From: Paenibacillus tarimensis
GTDB lineage: Bacteria; Bacillota; Bacilli; Paenibacillales; Paenibacillaceae
Length of the DNA: 64,000 bases
NCBI RefSeq assembly: GCF_021532315.1
Contig: NZ_JAKGAO010000004.1
Coordinates: forward strand, 124,001 to 188,000
Reading direction: 5' to 3'
Both the position numbers and the translations under genes were made by a program. The notes under the pieces are model-generated. The model saw only the letters and a program-made list of their open reading frames with translations, searched no databases and was not told the origin of the DNA. Below, in pieces: positions 45,192 through 53,847 of the stretch; position 1 is the first letter of the stretch; each line of letters starts with the position of its first letter.

Positions 45192-46180
45192 CCGTTCTAA
45201 CAAAGGAATATTTGGCTGAGCTGGACAATGCGCTCGCATTTTTGCGTGAGGGAGACGACTTTCTGGTTGTCTCCCATGTTCAGCCTGACGGGGATGCTAT
45301 CAGCTCAACCTTGATTATGAACTGGCTTCTCACGAAGCTTGGCAAGCGCGTTACCATGATCAATGAGGGCAACTTTCCAGCCAGGTTGGCTTATTTGGAG
45401 AACTCGGAACAAATTATCGACTACTCCTTAACCAATCCTGGCCGTACATATGACCGGATCGTAACGGTCGATTGCGCCGATTTTCGGCGGATAGGCCGGG
45501 TTAGTGAGCTGTTTGAGCAGGGCAGAGACCTTCTGAATATTGATCATCATCCCACTAATGACGGCTTTGGCACCGTTAATCTCATACGCAGTAATGCAGC
45601 AGCAACAGCAGAAATCCTGTTCGATCTAATCGAGCGTTCCGGTATTCCGCTTGAGTTAAATGCAGCTACGGCCGTATATACCGGCCTGTTGACGGATACC
45701 GGTGGCTTTCGGTATTCAAGTACAAGTCCTCATGTGATGAGGATCGCTTCGAAGCTTCTGGAAACAGGGGTCAAGGGGTTTGAGCTGGCGGACCATCTTC
45801 TCGAGAAGATGACCATGCCGCAGCTGCAGGTGCTGCAGCGTGGACTGTCCCGCTTAACGTTCACAGAAGACGGCCGGGTAGGATGGCTGTATATTGAACC
45901 ATCGGATATGGCTGAAACAGGTGCGGCGCCCGAGGATCTCGAAGGGCTCGTTAACTATGCGCGCAATATTGACGGTGTGGAATGCGGCATGCTCTTCAAG
46001 GTTACCGCCGAAGGCGATGTCAAGGTGAGCCTGCGTTCGGCGGGCCGCCTCGATGTGGCCGCTGTTGCGCAGCTGTATGGGGGAGGCGGGCATGTCCGTG
46101 CAGCAGGCTGCCGGGTGCACGGACCTCTTGCAGAAGCTATGGCAGCTGTTGTGGATACCGTTAGAAAGGCGTTGGACTGA
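45188..46180 (+). CDS. nrnA: Oligoribonuclease/pAp phosphatase NrnA (DHH family)
   Basis: DHH/DHHA1 phosphoesterase that degrades very short RNAs and removes 3' phosphate from pAp. The metal-binding motifs are [11 protein letters not shown] (D34, D36), VDCADFRR and the NIDHHPTND motif (D119-H120-H121). The C-terminal DHHA1 domain has [11 protein letters not shown]. Length is 330 residues. In B. subtilis nrnA lies elsewhere; its place between rbfA and truB here is common in other Firmicutes, as far as I recall. Confidence 0.94.
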   Translation: MTVLTKEYLAELDNALAFLREGDDFLVVSHVQPDGDAISSTLIMNWLLTKLGKRVTMINEGNFPARLAYLENSEQIIDYSLTNPGRTYDRIVTVDCADFRRIGRVSELFEQGRDLLNIDHHPTNDGFGTVNLIRSNAAATAEILFDLIERSGIPLELNAATAVYTGLLTDTGGFRYSSTSPHVMRIASKLLETGVKGFELADHLLEKMTMPQLQVLQRGLSRLTFTEDGRVGWLYIEPSDMAETGAAPEDLEGLVNYARNIDGVECGMLFKVTAEGDVKVSLRSAGRLDVAAVAQLYGGGGHVRAAGCRVHGPLAEAMAAVVDTVRKALD

Positions 46181-46185
46181 AAACT

Positions 46186-47100
46186 ATGGATGGAATCTTG
46201 GCGGTATGGAAGCCCGCCGGCTGGACTTCACATGATGTGGTGGCCAAGGTCCGGAGAATGGTGAGGATGAAACGTATTGGACATACGGGCACGCTTGATC
46301 CTCAGGTTACTGGTGTTCTCCCGCTAGCTTTGGGGCGGGCGACGCGAGTCGTTGAATACCTGCAGGAGCTCCCGAAGACATATGAGGCGGTTCTTCAGTT
46401 GGGCATTGCTACTGATACCGAGGACATGACCGGTACGATTATAGAGCAATTGGACCATGTTGAGGTGACCGAGGAACAAATCCGGCAGGCTGTAGCCGGA
46501 TTTGTAGGCGAAATCGAGCAGATACCGCCCATGTATTCCGCTGTCCGTGTTGACGGCAAGCGGCTGTATGAGCTGGCTCGCGAAGGCCAGACAGTGGAAC
46601 GTAAATCCCGTCAGGTAACGATTCATGAGATTCGTCTACTGGATATGGATTTGCAGCAGCAGCTGCCGAAAATTCGTTTTACCGTATCCTGTTCCAAAGG
46701 CACATACATCCGTACTCTCTGCGTTGATATCGGTAAAAAGCTTGGCGTGCCGGCTTCGATGGATTCCCTGGTGCGTACGGTGTCTGCCGGCTTTACCAGG
46801 AACGAGTGTCTGACGCTTGAGCAGATTGAAGGGATGGCAGAGAGCGGGGAGCTCTCTGCCAGGTTAATTCCTTCCGACCAGGCGCTTGGTTACTTAAGCA
46901 AAGCGGTAACAGATTCTGACTATGCCCGCAGAGCGACGCAGGGTCAGAAAATACCGCTGACTGCTGTGCATATTGAGGAAGACGCACTGGGACAAGACAA
47001 TGCCCGTCTTCGTCTGTACGATGAGGAAGGCAATTTTGTCGGTCTCTTCGAAGCGGACCGGAGTGCAGGGTTACTGCTTCCTATAAAAGTATTTTCCTGA
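46186..47100 (+). CDS. truB: tRNA pseudouridine-55 synthase TruB
   Basis: Makes pseudouridine 55 in the T-loop of tRNAs. The 304 residues include the catalytic motif HTGTLDPQVTGVLP with D38, the early AVWKPAGWTSHDVV block, the PPMYSAVRVDGKRLYELAR segment and a C-terminal PUA-like domain. It starts 5 bases after nrnA; the ribosome site is weak, suggesting coupling to the gene before. Confidence 0.96.
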   Translation: MDGILAVWKPAGWTSHDVVAKVRRMVRMKRIGHTGTLDPQVTGVLPLALGRATRVVEYLQELPKTYEAVLQLGIATDTEDMTGTIIEQLDHVEVTEEQIRQAVAGFVGEIEQIPPMYSAVRVDGKRLYELAREGQTVERKSRQVTIHEIRLLDMDLQQQLPKIRFTVSCSKGTYIRTLCVDIGKKLGVPASMDSLVRTVSAGFTRNECLTLEQIEGMAESGELSARLIPSDQALGYLSKAVTDSDYARRATQGQKIPLTAVHIEEDALGQDNARLRLYDEEGNFVGLFEADRSAGLLLPIKVFS

Positions 47101-47142
47101 TCAGTACAGAGGATAGGAAAAAGAAATGCAGGTGTAACAGCT

Positions 47143-48123
47143 GTGGAAATCATACGTTTGCGTTACCCGTTTGACAGTCATTCACTTGTACACGCCAGCC
47201 AGGGCAAAGTAATGGCTGTCGGGCATTTTGACGGGGTGCACCTCGGACATCAAGATGTCATCTACCGTGCCGTAAGGCAAGCAGCAGAGACTGGACGACT
47301 GGCTGCTGTAATGACTTTCCATCCGCATCCCAAAGAGGTGCTAGGCCATGGAAGGCAGTATGCGTCAGCGCTGACTCCTATGGAGGAGAAGCTGCAGCTC
47401 TTTGCGTCTATTGGAGTTGACCTGGCTTACGTGGTCCATTTCGATGAAACGCTCGCGGCATTATCACCGGAGCAATTTGTTCAGGAACTGCTGAGAGAGC
47501 TTCGAGTCGAAGAGGCGGTCGTCGGTTTTGATTTCACATTCGGCAGCAGGGGGGCAGGAACACCGGAAACGCTGCAGAAGCTTGGCGGTCGGGATTTGTC
47601 CGTGACCGTTATCCCGCCTTTCGTTGACCAGGGAATCAAAGTGAGCAGCTCGCGGATCCGGGAAGCTCTACTTGCTGGCGAAGTGACTGCAGCGAAGCGT
47701 TTGCTGGGACGTCCATACCGGATATCCGGAATCGTGACGCATGGGGAAGGCAGGGGACGTATGATTGGCTTTCCAACGGCCAACATTGCACAGGATGCCT
47801 ACTATACGCTGCCAAAGCTTGGCGTGTACGCGGTAACCGCAGTGCTGGAGGATGGTTCAGCTTGCCCTGCCGTAATGAATTTGGGCGTCAAGCCTACGTT
47901 TCATGACGTTCCGGGGGAAGCGAAGCTGGAGGTCCATTTATTCGATTATAGCGGTGATTTATACGGACAAAGGCTTGCGGTTGACTTCGAATCCTTCTTA
48001 AGGCCCGAGCGTAAATTCAGCGGGGTAGAGCAGCTGGTCCATCAGATTAAACAGGATGCTGAGGAAGCCAGGACAATCTTGGCTGGTCTCCAGCCTGGTT
48101 CAATTACTGAAAACGGCTGCTAG
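47143..48123 (+). CDS. ribF: Bifunctional riboflavin kinase/FAD synthetase
   Basis: Converts riboflavin to FMN and then FAD (RibC in B. subtilis). The N-terminal adenylyltransferase domain has [11 protein letters not shown] near residue 27 and [16 protein letters not shown], and the C-terminal flavokinase has [11 protein letters not shown] and the GVYAV and [13 protein letters not shown] segments. Length is 326 residues, starting with GTG behind AGGTG. It is the last gene of the nusA operon before the rpsO promoter. Confidence 0.96.
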   Translation: MEIIRLRYPFDSHSLVHASQGKVMAVGHFDGVHLGHQDVIYRAVRQAAETGRLAAVMTFHPHPKEVLGHGRQYASALTPMEEKLQLFASIGVDLAYVVHFDETLAALSPEQFVQELLRELRVEEAVVGFDFTFGSRGAGTPETLQKLGGRDLSVTVIPPFVDQGIKVSSSRIREALLAGEVTAAKRLLGRPYRISGIVTHGEGRGRMIGFPTANIAQDAYYTLPKLGVYAVTAVLEDGSACPAVMNLGVKPTFHDVPGEAKLEVHLFDYSGDLYGQRLAVDFESFLRPERKFSGVEQLVHQIKQDAEEARTILAGLQPGSITENGC

Positions 48124-48151
48124 TCATTGTTTGCAAGAGTAATACGAAACA

Positions 48152-48181
48152 TTTACTTTGTCCGCCCGGTTATGTTATACT
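48152..48181 (+). promoter_or_regulatory. Sigma-A promoter of rpsO
   Basis: TTTACT (48152-48157), an 18-base spacer and TATACT (48176-48181), with TG at 48173-48174 giving an extended -10. Confidence 0.65.
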
Positions 48182-48207
48182 AATTCTCGTTGCTCCTAAT
48201 TGGGCGC

Positions 48208-48265
48208 AATCGAACCATGGCTTGGTCGTCCGCTCTCACCGACGGCGTCGAGGCCATCGGCGATT
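48208..48265 (+). promoter_or_regulatory. Structured rpsO leader, possible S15 autoregulatory site
   Basis: Nested complementary segments can form a branched hairpin: AATCG (48208) with CGATT (48261), ATGGC (48217) with GCCAT (48253), and CGTC (48227) with GACG (48241). The structure ends 6 bases before the rpsO ribosome site AAGGAGG. S15 commonly represses its own mRNA by binding such leaders; that this one does is inference. Confidence 0.5.
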
Positions 48266-48287
48266 ATATGAAGGAGGTGAACATAGG

Positions 48288-48557
48288 ATGGCAATCACAC
48301 AAGAACGTAAGAATGAACTGATCGAACAGCATAAGACACATGCTAGCGATACGGGATCACCTGAGGTACAAGTGGCTATCCTGACGGAGAATATCGTCAA
48401 CTTGACGCAGCATCTTCGGGAGCACAAGAAGGATCATCACTCCCGCCGCGGTCTGCTCAAGATGGTAGGTCAGCGCCGTAAGCTGCTGGCATACCTGAAG
48501 AACAAGGATGTTCGTCGTTACAGTGCTTTGATCGAAAAACTCGGCCTGCGCCGCTAA
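48288..48557 (+). CDS. rpsO: 30S ribosomal protein S15
   Basis: 16S rRNA-binding protein of 89 residues. The complete family sequence is visible, including [20 protein letters not shown], the [20 protein letters not shown] core and a C-terminal IEKLGLRR. Start ATG 48288 follows AAGGAGGTG; the open frame before it is leader RNA. A strong terminator follows. Confidence 0.98.
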   Translation: MAITQERKNELIEQHKTHASDTGSPEVQVAILTENIVNLTQHLREHKKDHHSRRGLLKMVGQRRKLLAYLKNKDVRRYSALIEKLGLRR

Positions 48558-48568
48558 TTATGTGGGAG

Positions 48569-48632
48569 AAAAGCAACCTGGTTGTCAAGCCGTCCGGATT
48601 CCGGCGGCAAGGCCTTTACCGGGTTGCTTTTT
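48569..48632 (+). terminator. Strong terminator after rpsO
   Basis: AAAAGCAACCTGGT pairs with ACCGGGTTGCTTTT (one G-U pair) around a 35-base inner region that itself contains CCGG-type pairs, followed by T. The stem of about 14 bp and the T-run make this one of the clearest terminators in the window. Confidence 0.85.
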
Positions 48633-48669
48633 GACATATGAGGACGTTATGGCAGGAAAGCCGGGGATT

Positions 48670-48699
48670 TTGTAGAATGGATTTTGTAAAACGGATAAT
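48670..48699 (+). promoter_or_regulatory. Possible sigma-A promoter of pnp
   Basis: TTGTAG, an 18-base spacer and GATAAT, after the rpsO terminator and about 50 bases before pnp. The -35 matches only the TTG half of the consensus. Confidence 0.35.
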
Positions 48700-48752
48700 G
48701 AATACATACTGCCGGAAATGCTACTTGTATCCCGGCAGCAAGGAGGATGAAA

Positions 48753-50855
48753 ATGACTCATCGCGTTGAAATGCAGCTTGGTGGGAGACCGCTAGTTCTA
48801 GAAACCGGCAGGCTGGCCAAACAAGCTAACGCAGCTGTAACTGTACGTTATGGCGAGACGGTTGTGCTTTGTACCGTAACGGCTTCTTCTGAGCCAAAGG
48901 ATCTGGATTTTTTTCCGCTTACCGTGAATTATGAAGAGCGTCTGTATGCAGTTGGTAAAATTCCGGGCGGCTTCATTAAGCGTGAAGGGCGTCCAAGTGA
49001 AAAGGCCATTCTATCCAGCCGACTGACTGACCGTCCGATCCGTCCTTTGTTCCCTGAAGGTTTCCGGAATGATGTTCAGATCGTGAACATTGTTATGAGT
49101 GTTGACCAGGACTGCCCGCCGGAAATCGCGGCCATGATCGGCACGTCAGCCGCTCTGTCCGTCTCCGATGTTCCGTTTAACGGGCCGATCGGCGGCGTGA
49201 GTGTTGGCCGTGTGGACGGCAAGTTTGTGATCAATCCAACTGTCGAGCAGGAAGAGAAGACTGACATATTTGTTGTGGTCGCTGGTACGAAGGATGCCAT
49301 CATGATGGTGGAGGCAGAAGCCAACGAAGTACCGGAGGACGTGATGCTTGAGGCAATCATGTTCGGTCACGACGAAATTAAGAACATTGTGAAGACCATT
49401 GAAGATCTTGTGGCTGAAGCAGGCAAGCCGAAGATGGATGTTGTCCTCCATGCGGTGAATGAGCAGGTCAATCAAGACGTACGTGCCTTTGCTTCCAGCC
49501 GGCTGGTAGAAGCGATCAAAATTCCGGAGAAGCATGCTCGTCAGGAAGCGATTGATGCGGTAAATGCGGACACGGTTGCCCACTTCGAGGAAGCTTACGC
49601 TGAGACACCCGAGCTTCTGAGTGATGTGAAGGAAGTGCTTTACGACATCGTTAAGGAAGAAGTCCGGCGCCTTATCACCCATGACAAAGTTCGTCCGGAT
49701 GGCCGCGGCCTGGATGAAATCCGTCCAATAGAATGTGATGTGGCCCTGCTGCCGCGCACGCACGGCTCCGGCTTGTTCACACGCGGTCAGACTCAAGCGC
49801 TCAGCATATGTACGCTTGGTGCGCTTGGTGATGTCCAGATCTTGGACGGTATTGATCTTGAGGAAACCAAACGGTTCATGCATCATTACAATTTCCCGCC
49901 GTTCAGTGTGGGTGAAGCCCGTCCGCTTCGTGCACCTGGCCGCCGTGAGATCGGTCATGGCGCTCTCGGGGAACGTGCGCTTGCCAAAGTTATTCCTTCT
50001 GAAGCCGAATTCCCTTATACAATCCGTCTGGTATCCGAGGTGCTGGAATCGAACGGTTCTACATCTCAGGCAAGTATCTGTGCCAGTACGCTTGCCATGA
50101 TGGATGCGGGTGTGCCAATTAAAGCTCCTGTAGCCGGTATTGCAATGGGACTGATCAAGGATGGCGAGCATTTCTCAATCCTGTCCGATATTCAAGGCAT
50201 GGAGGATCACCTGGGAGACATGGACTTCAAGGTAGCAGGTACGGCAGAAGGCGTTACGGCCATCCAGATGGATATTAAGATCGACGGTATCGATCGTGCT
50301 ATTCTGGCTCAAGCCCTTGAACAGGCCCGTGAAGGCCGTATGCACATCCTCGGCAAAATGCTTGAAGTCATGCAGAAACCGCGGACAAGCCTGTCTCAGT
50401 ATGCGCCGAAGATTCTGATTCTGCAGATTAATCCCGACAAGATCCGTGATGTAATCGGAGCAGGCGGTAAGATTATTAACAAGATTATCGAGGAAACCGG
50501 TGTTAAGATTGATATCGAGCAGGACGGCAAGGTGTTTATCGCTTCTTCGAACGAAGAGATGAATCAGCGTGCCCGCCAGATCATTGAAGGCATCGTCAAG
50601 GAAGTCGTGGTCGGTGAAGTTTATTTGGGAACCGTTAAGCGTGTTGAGAAGTTTGGTGCGTTTGTCGAGATCATGCCGAATAAGGAAGGCTTGGTACACA
50701 TTTCCCAATTGTCATCCGAGCGTGTTGCCAAAACAGAAGATGTTGTCAAGATTGGCGATCAAATTACTGTGAAAGTAACGGAAATCGACCAGCAGGGACG
50801 TATTAATCTCTCCCGCAAAGCTGTACTGGCTGCGCAAGCTGAAACCGAATCCTGA
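48753..50855 (+). CDS. pnp: Polyribonucleotide nucleotidyltransferase (PNPase)
   Basis: 3'-5' phosphorolytic exoribonuclease of the RNA degradation machinery. Two RNase PH domains (first about 10-215, with [16 protein letters not shown]; second about 310-540, with [14 protein letters not shown]) flank a helical domain. A KH domain ([15 protein letters not shown] near 568) and an S1 domain (about 620-690) follow. Length is 700 residues. I start at ATG 48753, 6 bases after AGGAGG; the ATG at 48747 directly abuts that site. Confidence 0.97.
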   Translation: MTHRVEMQLGGRPLVLETGRLAKQANAAVTVRYGETVVLCTVTASSEPKDLDFFPLTVNYEERLYAVGKIPGGFIKREGRPSEKAILSSRLTDRPIRPLFPEGFRNDVQIVNIVMSVDQDCPPEIAAMIGTSAALSVSDVPFNGPIGGVSVGRVDGKFVINPTVEQEEKTDIFVVVAGTKDAIMMVEAEANEVPEDVMLEAIMFGHDEIKNIVKTIEDLVAEAGKPKMDVVLHAVNEQVNQDVRAFASSRLVEAIKIPEKHARQEAIDAVNADTVAHFEEAYAETPELLSDVKEVLYDIVKEEVRRLITHDKVRPDGRGLDEIRPIECDVALLPRTHGSGLFTRGQTQALSICTLGALGDVQILDGIDLEETKRFMHHYNFPPFSVGEARPLRAPGRREIGHGALGERALAKVIPSEAEFPYTIRLVSEVLESNGSTSQASICASTLAMMDAGVPIKAPVAGIAMGLIKDGEHFSILSDIQGMEDHLGDMDFKVAGTAEGVTAIQMDIKIDGIDRAILAQALEQAREGRMHILGKMLEVMQKPRTSLSQYAPKILILQINPDKIRDVIGAGGKIINKIIEETGVKIDIEQDGKVFIASSNEEMNQRARQIIEGIVKEVVVGEVYLGTVKRVEKFGAFVEIMPNKEGLVHISQLSSERVAKTEDVVKIGDQITVKVTEIDQQGRINLSRKAVLAAQAETES

Positions 50856-50885
50856 TGATGTAATCGATCCAATAAGACACCCAAC

Positions 50886-50915
50886 AAAGAGCCAGAGCAA
50901 TTCTGTCTCTTTTTT
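50886..50915 (+). terminator. Terminator after pnp
   Basis: AAAGAG-C-CAGA pairs with TCTG-T-CTCTTT around GCAAT and runs into a stretch of six or more T. Confidence 0.8.
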
Positions 50916-51001
50916 GTTTGCCTTTTTACGAATCCCTTACATAATCTTGTCCACCTTCACATAAAATGGTAGCAGTGATGTGAAGAGCAGGAGTGGTGGG
51001 T

Positions 51002-51985
51002 GTGGATAGAAAAAAAGCGCTGCTAATGGTCATCAGCTTTGTTACCGTTATGATGCTGGGTACAGGCGGGTGGGAGCTGGGCCGGTATATTGAAAGCTTA
51101 AAGGGTAATCCATTCAATCAAGCGGCTGCGGTGCTTGCTGCGGCTGACCCCTTATTGGAACAGATCAGGCAGGAAGCACAAGCCCGGTACCAGAAGCCGG
51201 TTAATGCAAAGGTCGATCCGGTTTGGAAAGCGATTCCCGGCTACAGCGGCCTTGCGGTAGATATAGATGCCACTTATTCCCGAGCCTCTTCAGGTCCCGC
51301 CGGGGCACCGCTGCAGCTCGTGTATAAAGAAGTTCCGCCTGAGATTAACCTTGAGGATTTGGGGCCTTACCCAATCTACAGGGGGAATCCGAATAAGCCA
51401 ATGGCTGCGATTATGGTCAATGTCGCCTGGGGTAATGAATACCTGCAGGATATTCTTATAACGCTTGATGAGGAAAAGGTGAAAGCGACATTTTTTCTTG
51501 ATGGTTCCTGGCTCAGTAAGAACGAGGAGCTGGCCAAAGAGGTGATGGCGCGCGGTCATGAGTTGTCCAACCATGCTTATTCTCACCCGGATATGTCCCG
51601 AATAAGCCGTGCTGCCCAGCAGCAGCAGATCTCACGGACAGAGGAGCTGCTGAGAAGCAGGCTCCATGTAAAGAATCGCTGGTTCGCTCCGCCTTCAGGC
51701 GCTTTTAACCAGACGACGGTTGAGGTTGCCGCAGCTGAGGGGTTGAAGACGATACTGTGGACAGTCGACACGGTGGATTGGAAGAAGCCTGCTCCGGAAT
51801 GGATTATAAGCAAGGTCTCGCGGGAGGCGGGCCCAGGCTCCTTGATATTGATGCATCCTACAGCTTCTTCACGTGATGCGCTGAAGGGCATGATTACAGC
51901 TCTGAGGAAAAAAGGACTGGCTTTGGGCACAGTGACAGAGACGCTGTCTCCCGCCCGTTTCCCGGAAGTTGAGGCAGGTAGTTAA
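51002..51985 (+). CDS. ylxY: YlxY-family polysaccharide deacetylase-like protein
   Basis: Membrane-anchored or secreted protein of 327 residues with an N-terminal hydrophobic helix (LLMVISFVTVMMLGTG) and a NodB-homology domain at about 125-315. Motif 2 is SNHAYSHPDM and motif 3 is RWFAPPSGAFN. The usual TFDDG motif 1 is replaced by VNVAWGNEY, so both its Asp residues are missing. B. subtilis YlxY, at the same place between pnp and mlpA, is similarly divergent. It is usually linked to sporulation. The start is GTG 51002, 8 bases after AGGAG; GTG 50993 and 50996 are alternatives. Confidence 0.88.
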   Translation: MDRKKALLMVISFVTVMMLGTGGWELGRYIESLKGNPFNQAAAVLAAADPLLEQIRQEAQARYQKPVNAKVDPVWKAIPGYSGLAVDIDATYSRASSGPAGAPLQLVYKEVPPEINLEDLGPYPIYRGNPNKPMAAIMVNVAWGNEYLQDILITLDEEKVKATFFLDGSWLSKNEELAKEVMARGHELSNHAYSHPDMSRISRAAQQQQISRTEELLRSRLHVKNRWFAPPSGAFNQTTVEVAAAEGLKTILWTVDTVDWKKPAPEWIISKVSREAGPGSLILMHPTASSRDALKGMITALRKKGLALGTVTETLSPARFPEVEAGS

Positions 51986-52028
51986 TTCTGCTATAGTGGT
52001 ATCATTGATTTTTTTAGGAGGAGACCCG

Positions 52029-53288
52029 GTGAACAGATACACATTACAAAACGGATTACGAGTTGTCATCGAGAACATACCGACCTGTCGATCGGTCTCG
52101 TTTGGAATTTGGGTAAAGAACGGTTCGCGTAATGAAACTCTGCTGGATAACGGCATTTCACACTTTATCGAGCATATGCTTTTTAAAGGCACCGAGCAGC
52201 GGACCGCAAAAGATATTGCAGATTTATTTGATGGAATCGGCGGCAATGTCAACGCTTTCACCTCAAAGGAATATACCTGCTATTTTGCCAAGGTGCTTGA
52301 CCAGCATTTGCCGCTTGCTGTGGATGCGCTGGCTGACATGTTTTTTGAATCCCAGTTTGATGCGAGAGAGCTGGCGAAAGAGAAAAATGTTATTCTTGAA
52401 GAAATTGCAATGTATGAAGATACGCCGGATGACAAGGTGCATGATGAAGCCTCTCGTGCTTCGTTCGGTGATCATCCGCTCGCTTATTCCATCCTGGGTT
52501 TGGAAGAACGGCTGACTGCCATGGGACCTGAAGATTTGCGTTCCTACATGAACTCTCATTACAGAATTGACAATACGGTTATTGCAATGGCTGGCAATGT
52601 AGAAGATCGTCAGGTACTGGAGCTTCTTGAGCAGCATTTTGGCCGTTTTGACAGAAGAGGTGCGTCGCCCGAACTCCAATCACCTGTATTTAAAGGGCAA
52701 TATCTCTTCCACAAGAAGAAGACCGAGCAGAATCACCTTTGTCTTACGTTTCCGGGCTGTTCGATTGCAGATCCTCAGCTGTATGCCATGATTTTGCTTA
52801 ATAATGCGATAGGCGGAGGAATGAGCTCGAGGTTGTTCCAGGAGATACGCGAGAAACGCGGGCTCGCATATTCCGTTTACTCCTATCATACTTCCTATGC
52901 GGACACGGGCTTGTTCACCGTCTATGCAGGAACAGCGCCGAAACAGACGAAGGATGTGCTTGACCTTACTATTGAACAGCTGGGTGAAATATCAGCGGAC
53001 GGCCTGACAGAAAGTGAACTGCACCGCGGCAAGGAACAGCTTAAAGGAAGCTTGATCCTTAGTCTTGAGAGCACGAGCAGCCGAATGAACCGCATCGGTA
53101 AGAATGAGCTCATGCTTGGCCGGCATTATACGATTGACGAGATGCTGGAGAGAATTGATTCAGTCAGTATGAAGGATATCAAGGATGTAACCAGAAGGAT
53201 GCTTGAGGTACCGTTTGCAGTAGCTATGGTAGGTGCAAGCGATAAGGCTGCTGCTTCAATCGGGAGGGATATTCTTGTACCACGTTAA
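52029..53288 (+). CDS. mlpA: M16-family zinc peptidase MlpA (YmxG)
   Basis: Pitrilysin/processing-peptidase family protein of 419 residues. The inverted zinc motif HFIEH is at residues 45-49, with the downstream Glu in KNVILEEIAMYEDTPDD, and the C-terminal half carries the R/Y pair region (EKRGLAYSVYSYHTSYADTG). In B. subtilis the orthologue influences exoprotease production. The start is GTG 52029 behind TTAGGAGGAG; the open frame upstream overlaps ylxY without a site. Its end overlaps dut by 14 bases. Confidence 0.93.
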   Translation: MNRYTLQNGLRVVIENIPTCRSVSFGIWVKNGSRNETLLDNGISHFIEHMLFKGTEQRTAKDIADLFDGIGGNVNAFTSKEYTCYFAKVLDQHLPLAVDALADMFFESQFDARELAKEKNVILEEIAMYEDTPDDKVHDEASRASFGDHPLAYSILGLEERLTAMGPEDLRSYMNSHYRIDNTVIAMAGNVEDRQVLELLEQHFGRFDRRGASPELQSPVFKGQYLFHKKKTEQNHLCLTFPGCSIADPQLYAMILLNNAIGGGMSSRLFQEIREKRGLAYSVYSYHTSYADTGLFTVYAGTAPKQTKDVLDLTIEQLGEISADGLTESELHRGKEQLKGSLILSLESTSSRMNRIGKNELMLGRHYTIDEMLERIDSVSMKDIKDVTRRMLEVPFAVAMVGASDKAAASIGRDILVPR

Positions 53289-53718
53289 ATTCAAACGGCT
53301 GCCTGGAGGTGAAAATATTCAGCTCCCGCAAAAAATGTCCGAGTGGGCAGCGGGCTTTGATCTTCATGCCGCCGTTCAGGAACCGGTCATACTTGCCCCA
53401 GGAATGCGACAGCTCATACCGACAGGCTTTGCAATGGCTATGCCGCCGGAGCTTGAAGCGCAGATCCGTCCGAGAAGCGGACTTGCCTACAAGCATGGCA
53501 TAACCTGCCTTAACTCTCCAGGCACCATAGATGCTGATTACCGGGGAGAAGTAAAGGTTCTGCTCATTAATCATGGACAGGAGCCGTTTACCATTGAACG
53601 CGGTGAGCGCATTGCCCAGATGGTATTTCAAGTTGTACCGGGTGTTGCCATTGAAGAAGTGGACGAGCTTCCAGATACCGTCCGGGGTGAAGGCGGATTC
53701 GGCCATACCGGCAAATAG
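53275..53718 (+). CDS. dut: dUTP diphosphatase (dUTPase)
   Basis: Trimeric dUTPase that keeps uracil out of DNA. All five motifs are visible in 147 residues: AGFDLHA (1), PRSGLAYKHG (2), GTIDADYRGEVKVLLIN (3, with catalytic Asp), RGERIAQMVF (4) and RGEGGFGHTGK (5). The start is TTG inside the end of mlpA, 7 bases after GGGAGG. In B. subtilis this slot holds ymxH, and dut homologues lie elsewhere. Confidence 0.95.
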   Translation: MYHVKFKRLPGGENIQLPQKMSEWAAGFDLHAAVQEPVILAPGMRQLIPTGFAMAMPPELEAQIRPRSGLAYKHGITCLNSPGTIDADYRGEVKVLLINHGQEPFTIERGERIAQMVFQVVPGVAIEEVDELPDTVRGEGGFGHTGK

Positions 53719-53734
53719 GTATGTTAGAACAGTG

Positions 53735-53780
53735 AAGGACTATCTGCGGCAGATGCTGCAGATGGTCCTTTAGTTGTTTT
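53735..53780 (+). terminator. Terminator after dut
   Basis: A 12-bp stem with one mismatch (AAGGAC-T-ATCTGC against GCAGAT-G-GTCCTT) and a 10-base loop, followed by TAGTTGTTTT. It separates dut from the sporulation genes dpaA and dpaB. Confidence 0.7.
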
Positions 53781-53809
53781 CACCCCCTTCTGGGCGCGAG
53801 CATAAGATG
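53781..53809 (+). promoter_or_regulatory. Candidate sigma-K promoter of dpaA-dpaB
   Basis: CACC (53781-53784), a 16-base spacer and CATAAGATG (53801-53809) match the sigma-K pattern mACm-N16/17-CATAnnnTA at all but the last base. It lies between a terminator and dpaA. The B. subtilis spoVF operon is transcribed by sigma-K in the mother cell, which supports the reading. Confidence 0.6.
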
Positions 53810-53847
53810 GTTTATGGCTCATGAAGCACAGGAGAGGAGTGGAAGTG

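Noticed and set aside
50941-50970. CATAAAAT before ylxY as a sporulation promoter
   Set aside because: The -10-like element has no well-spaced partner for either sigma-E or sigma-A, so I do not call it although ylxY is probably a sporulation gene.
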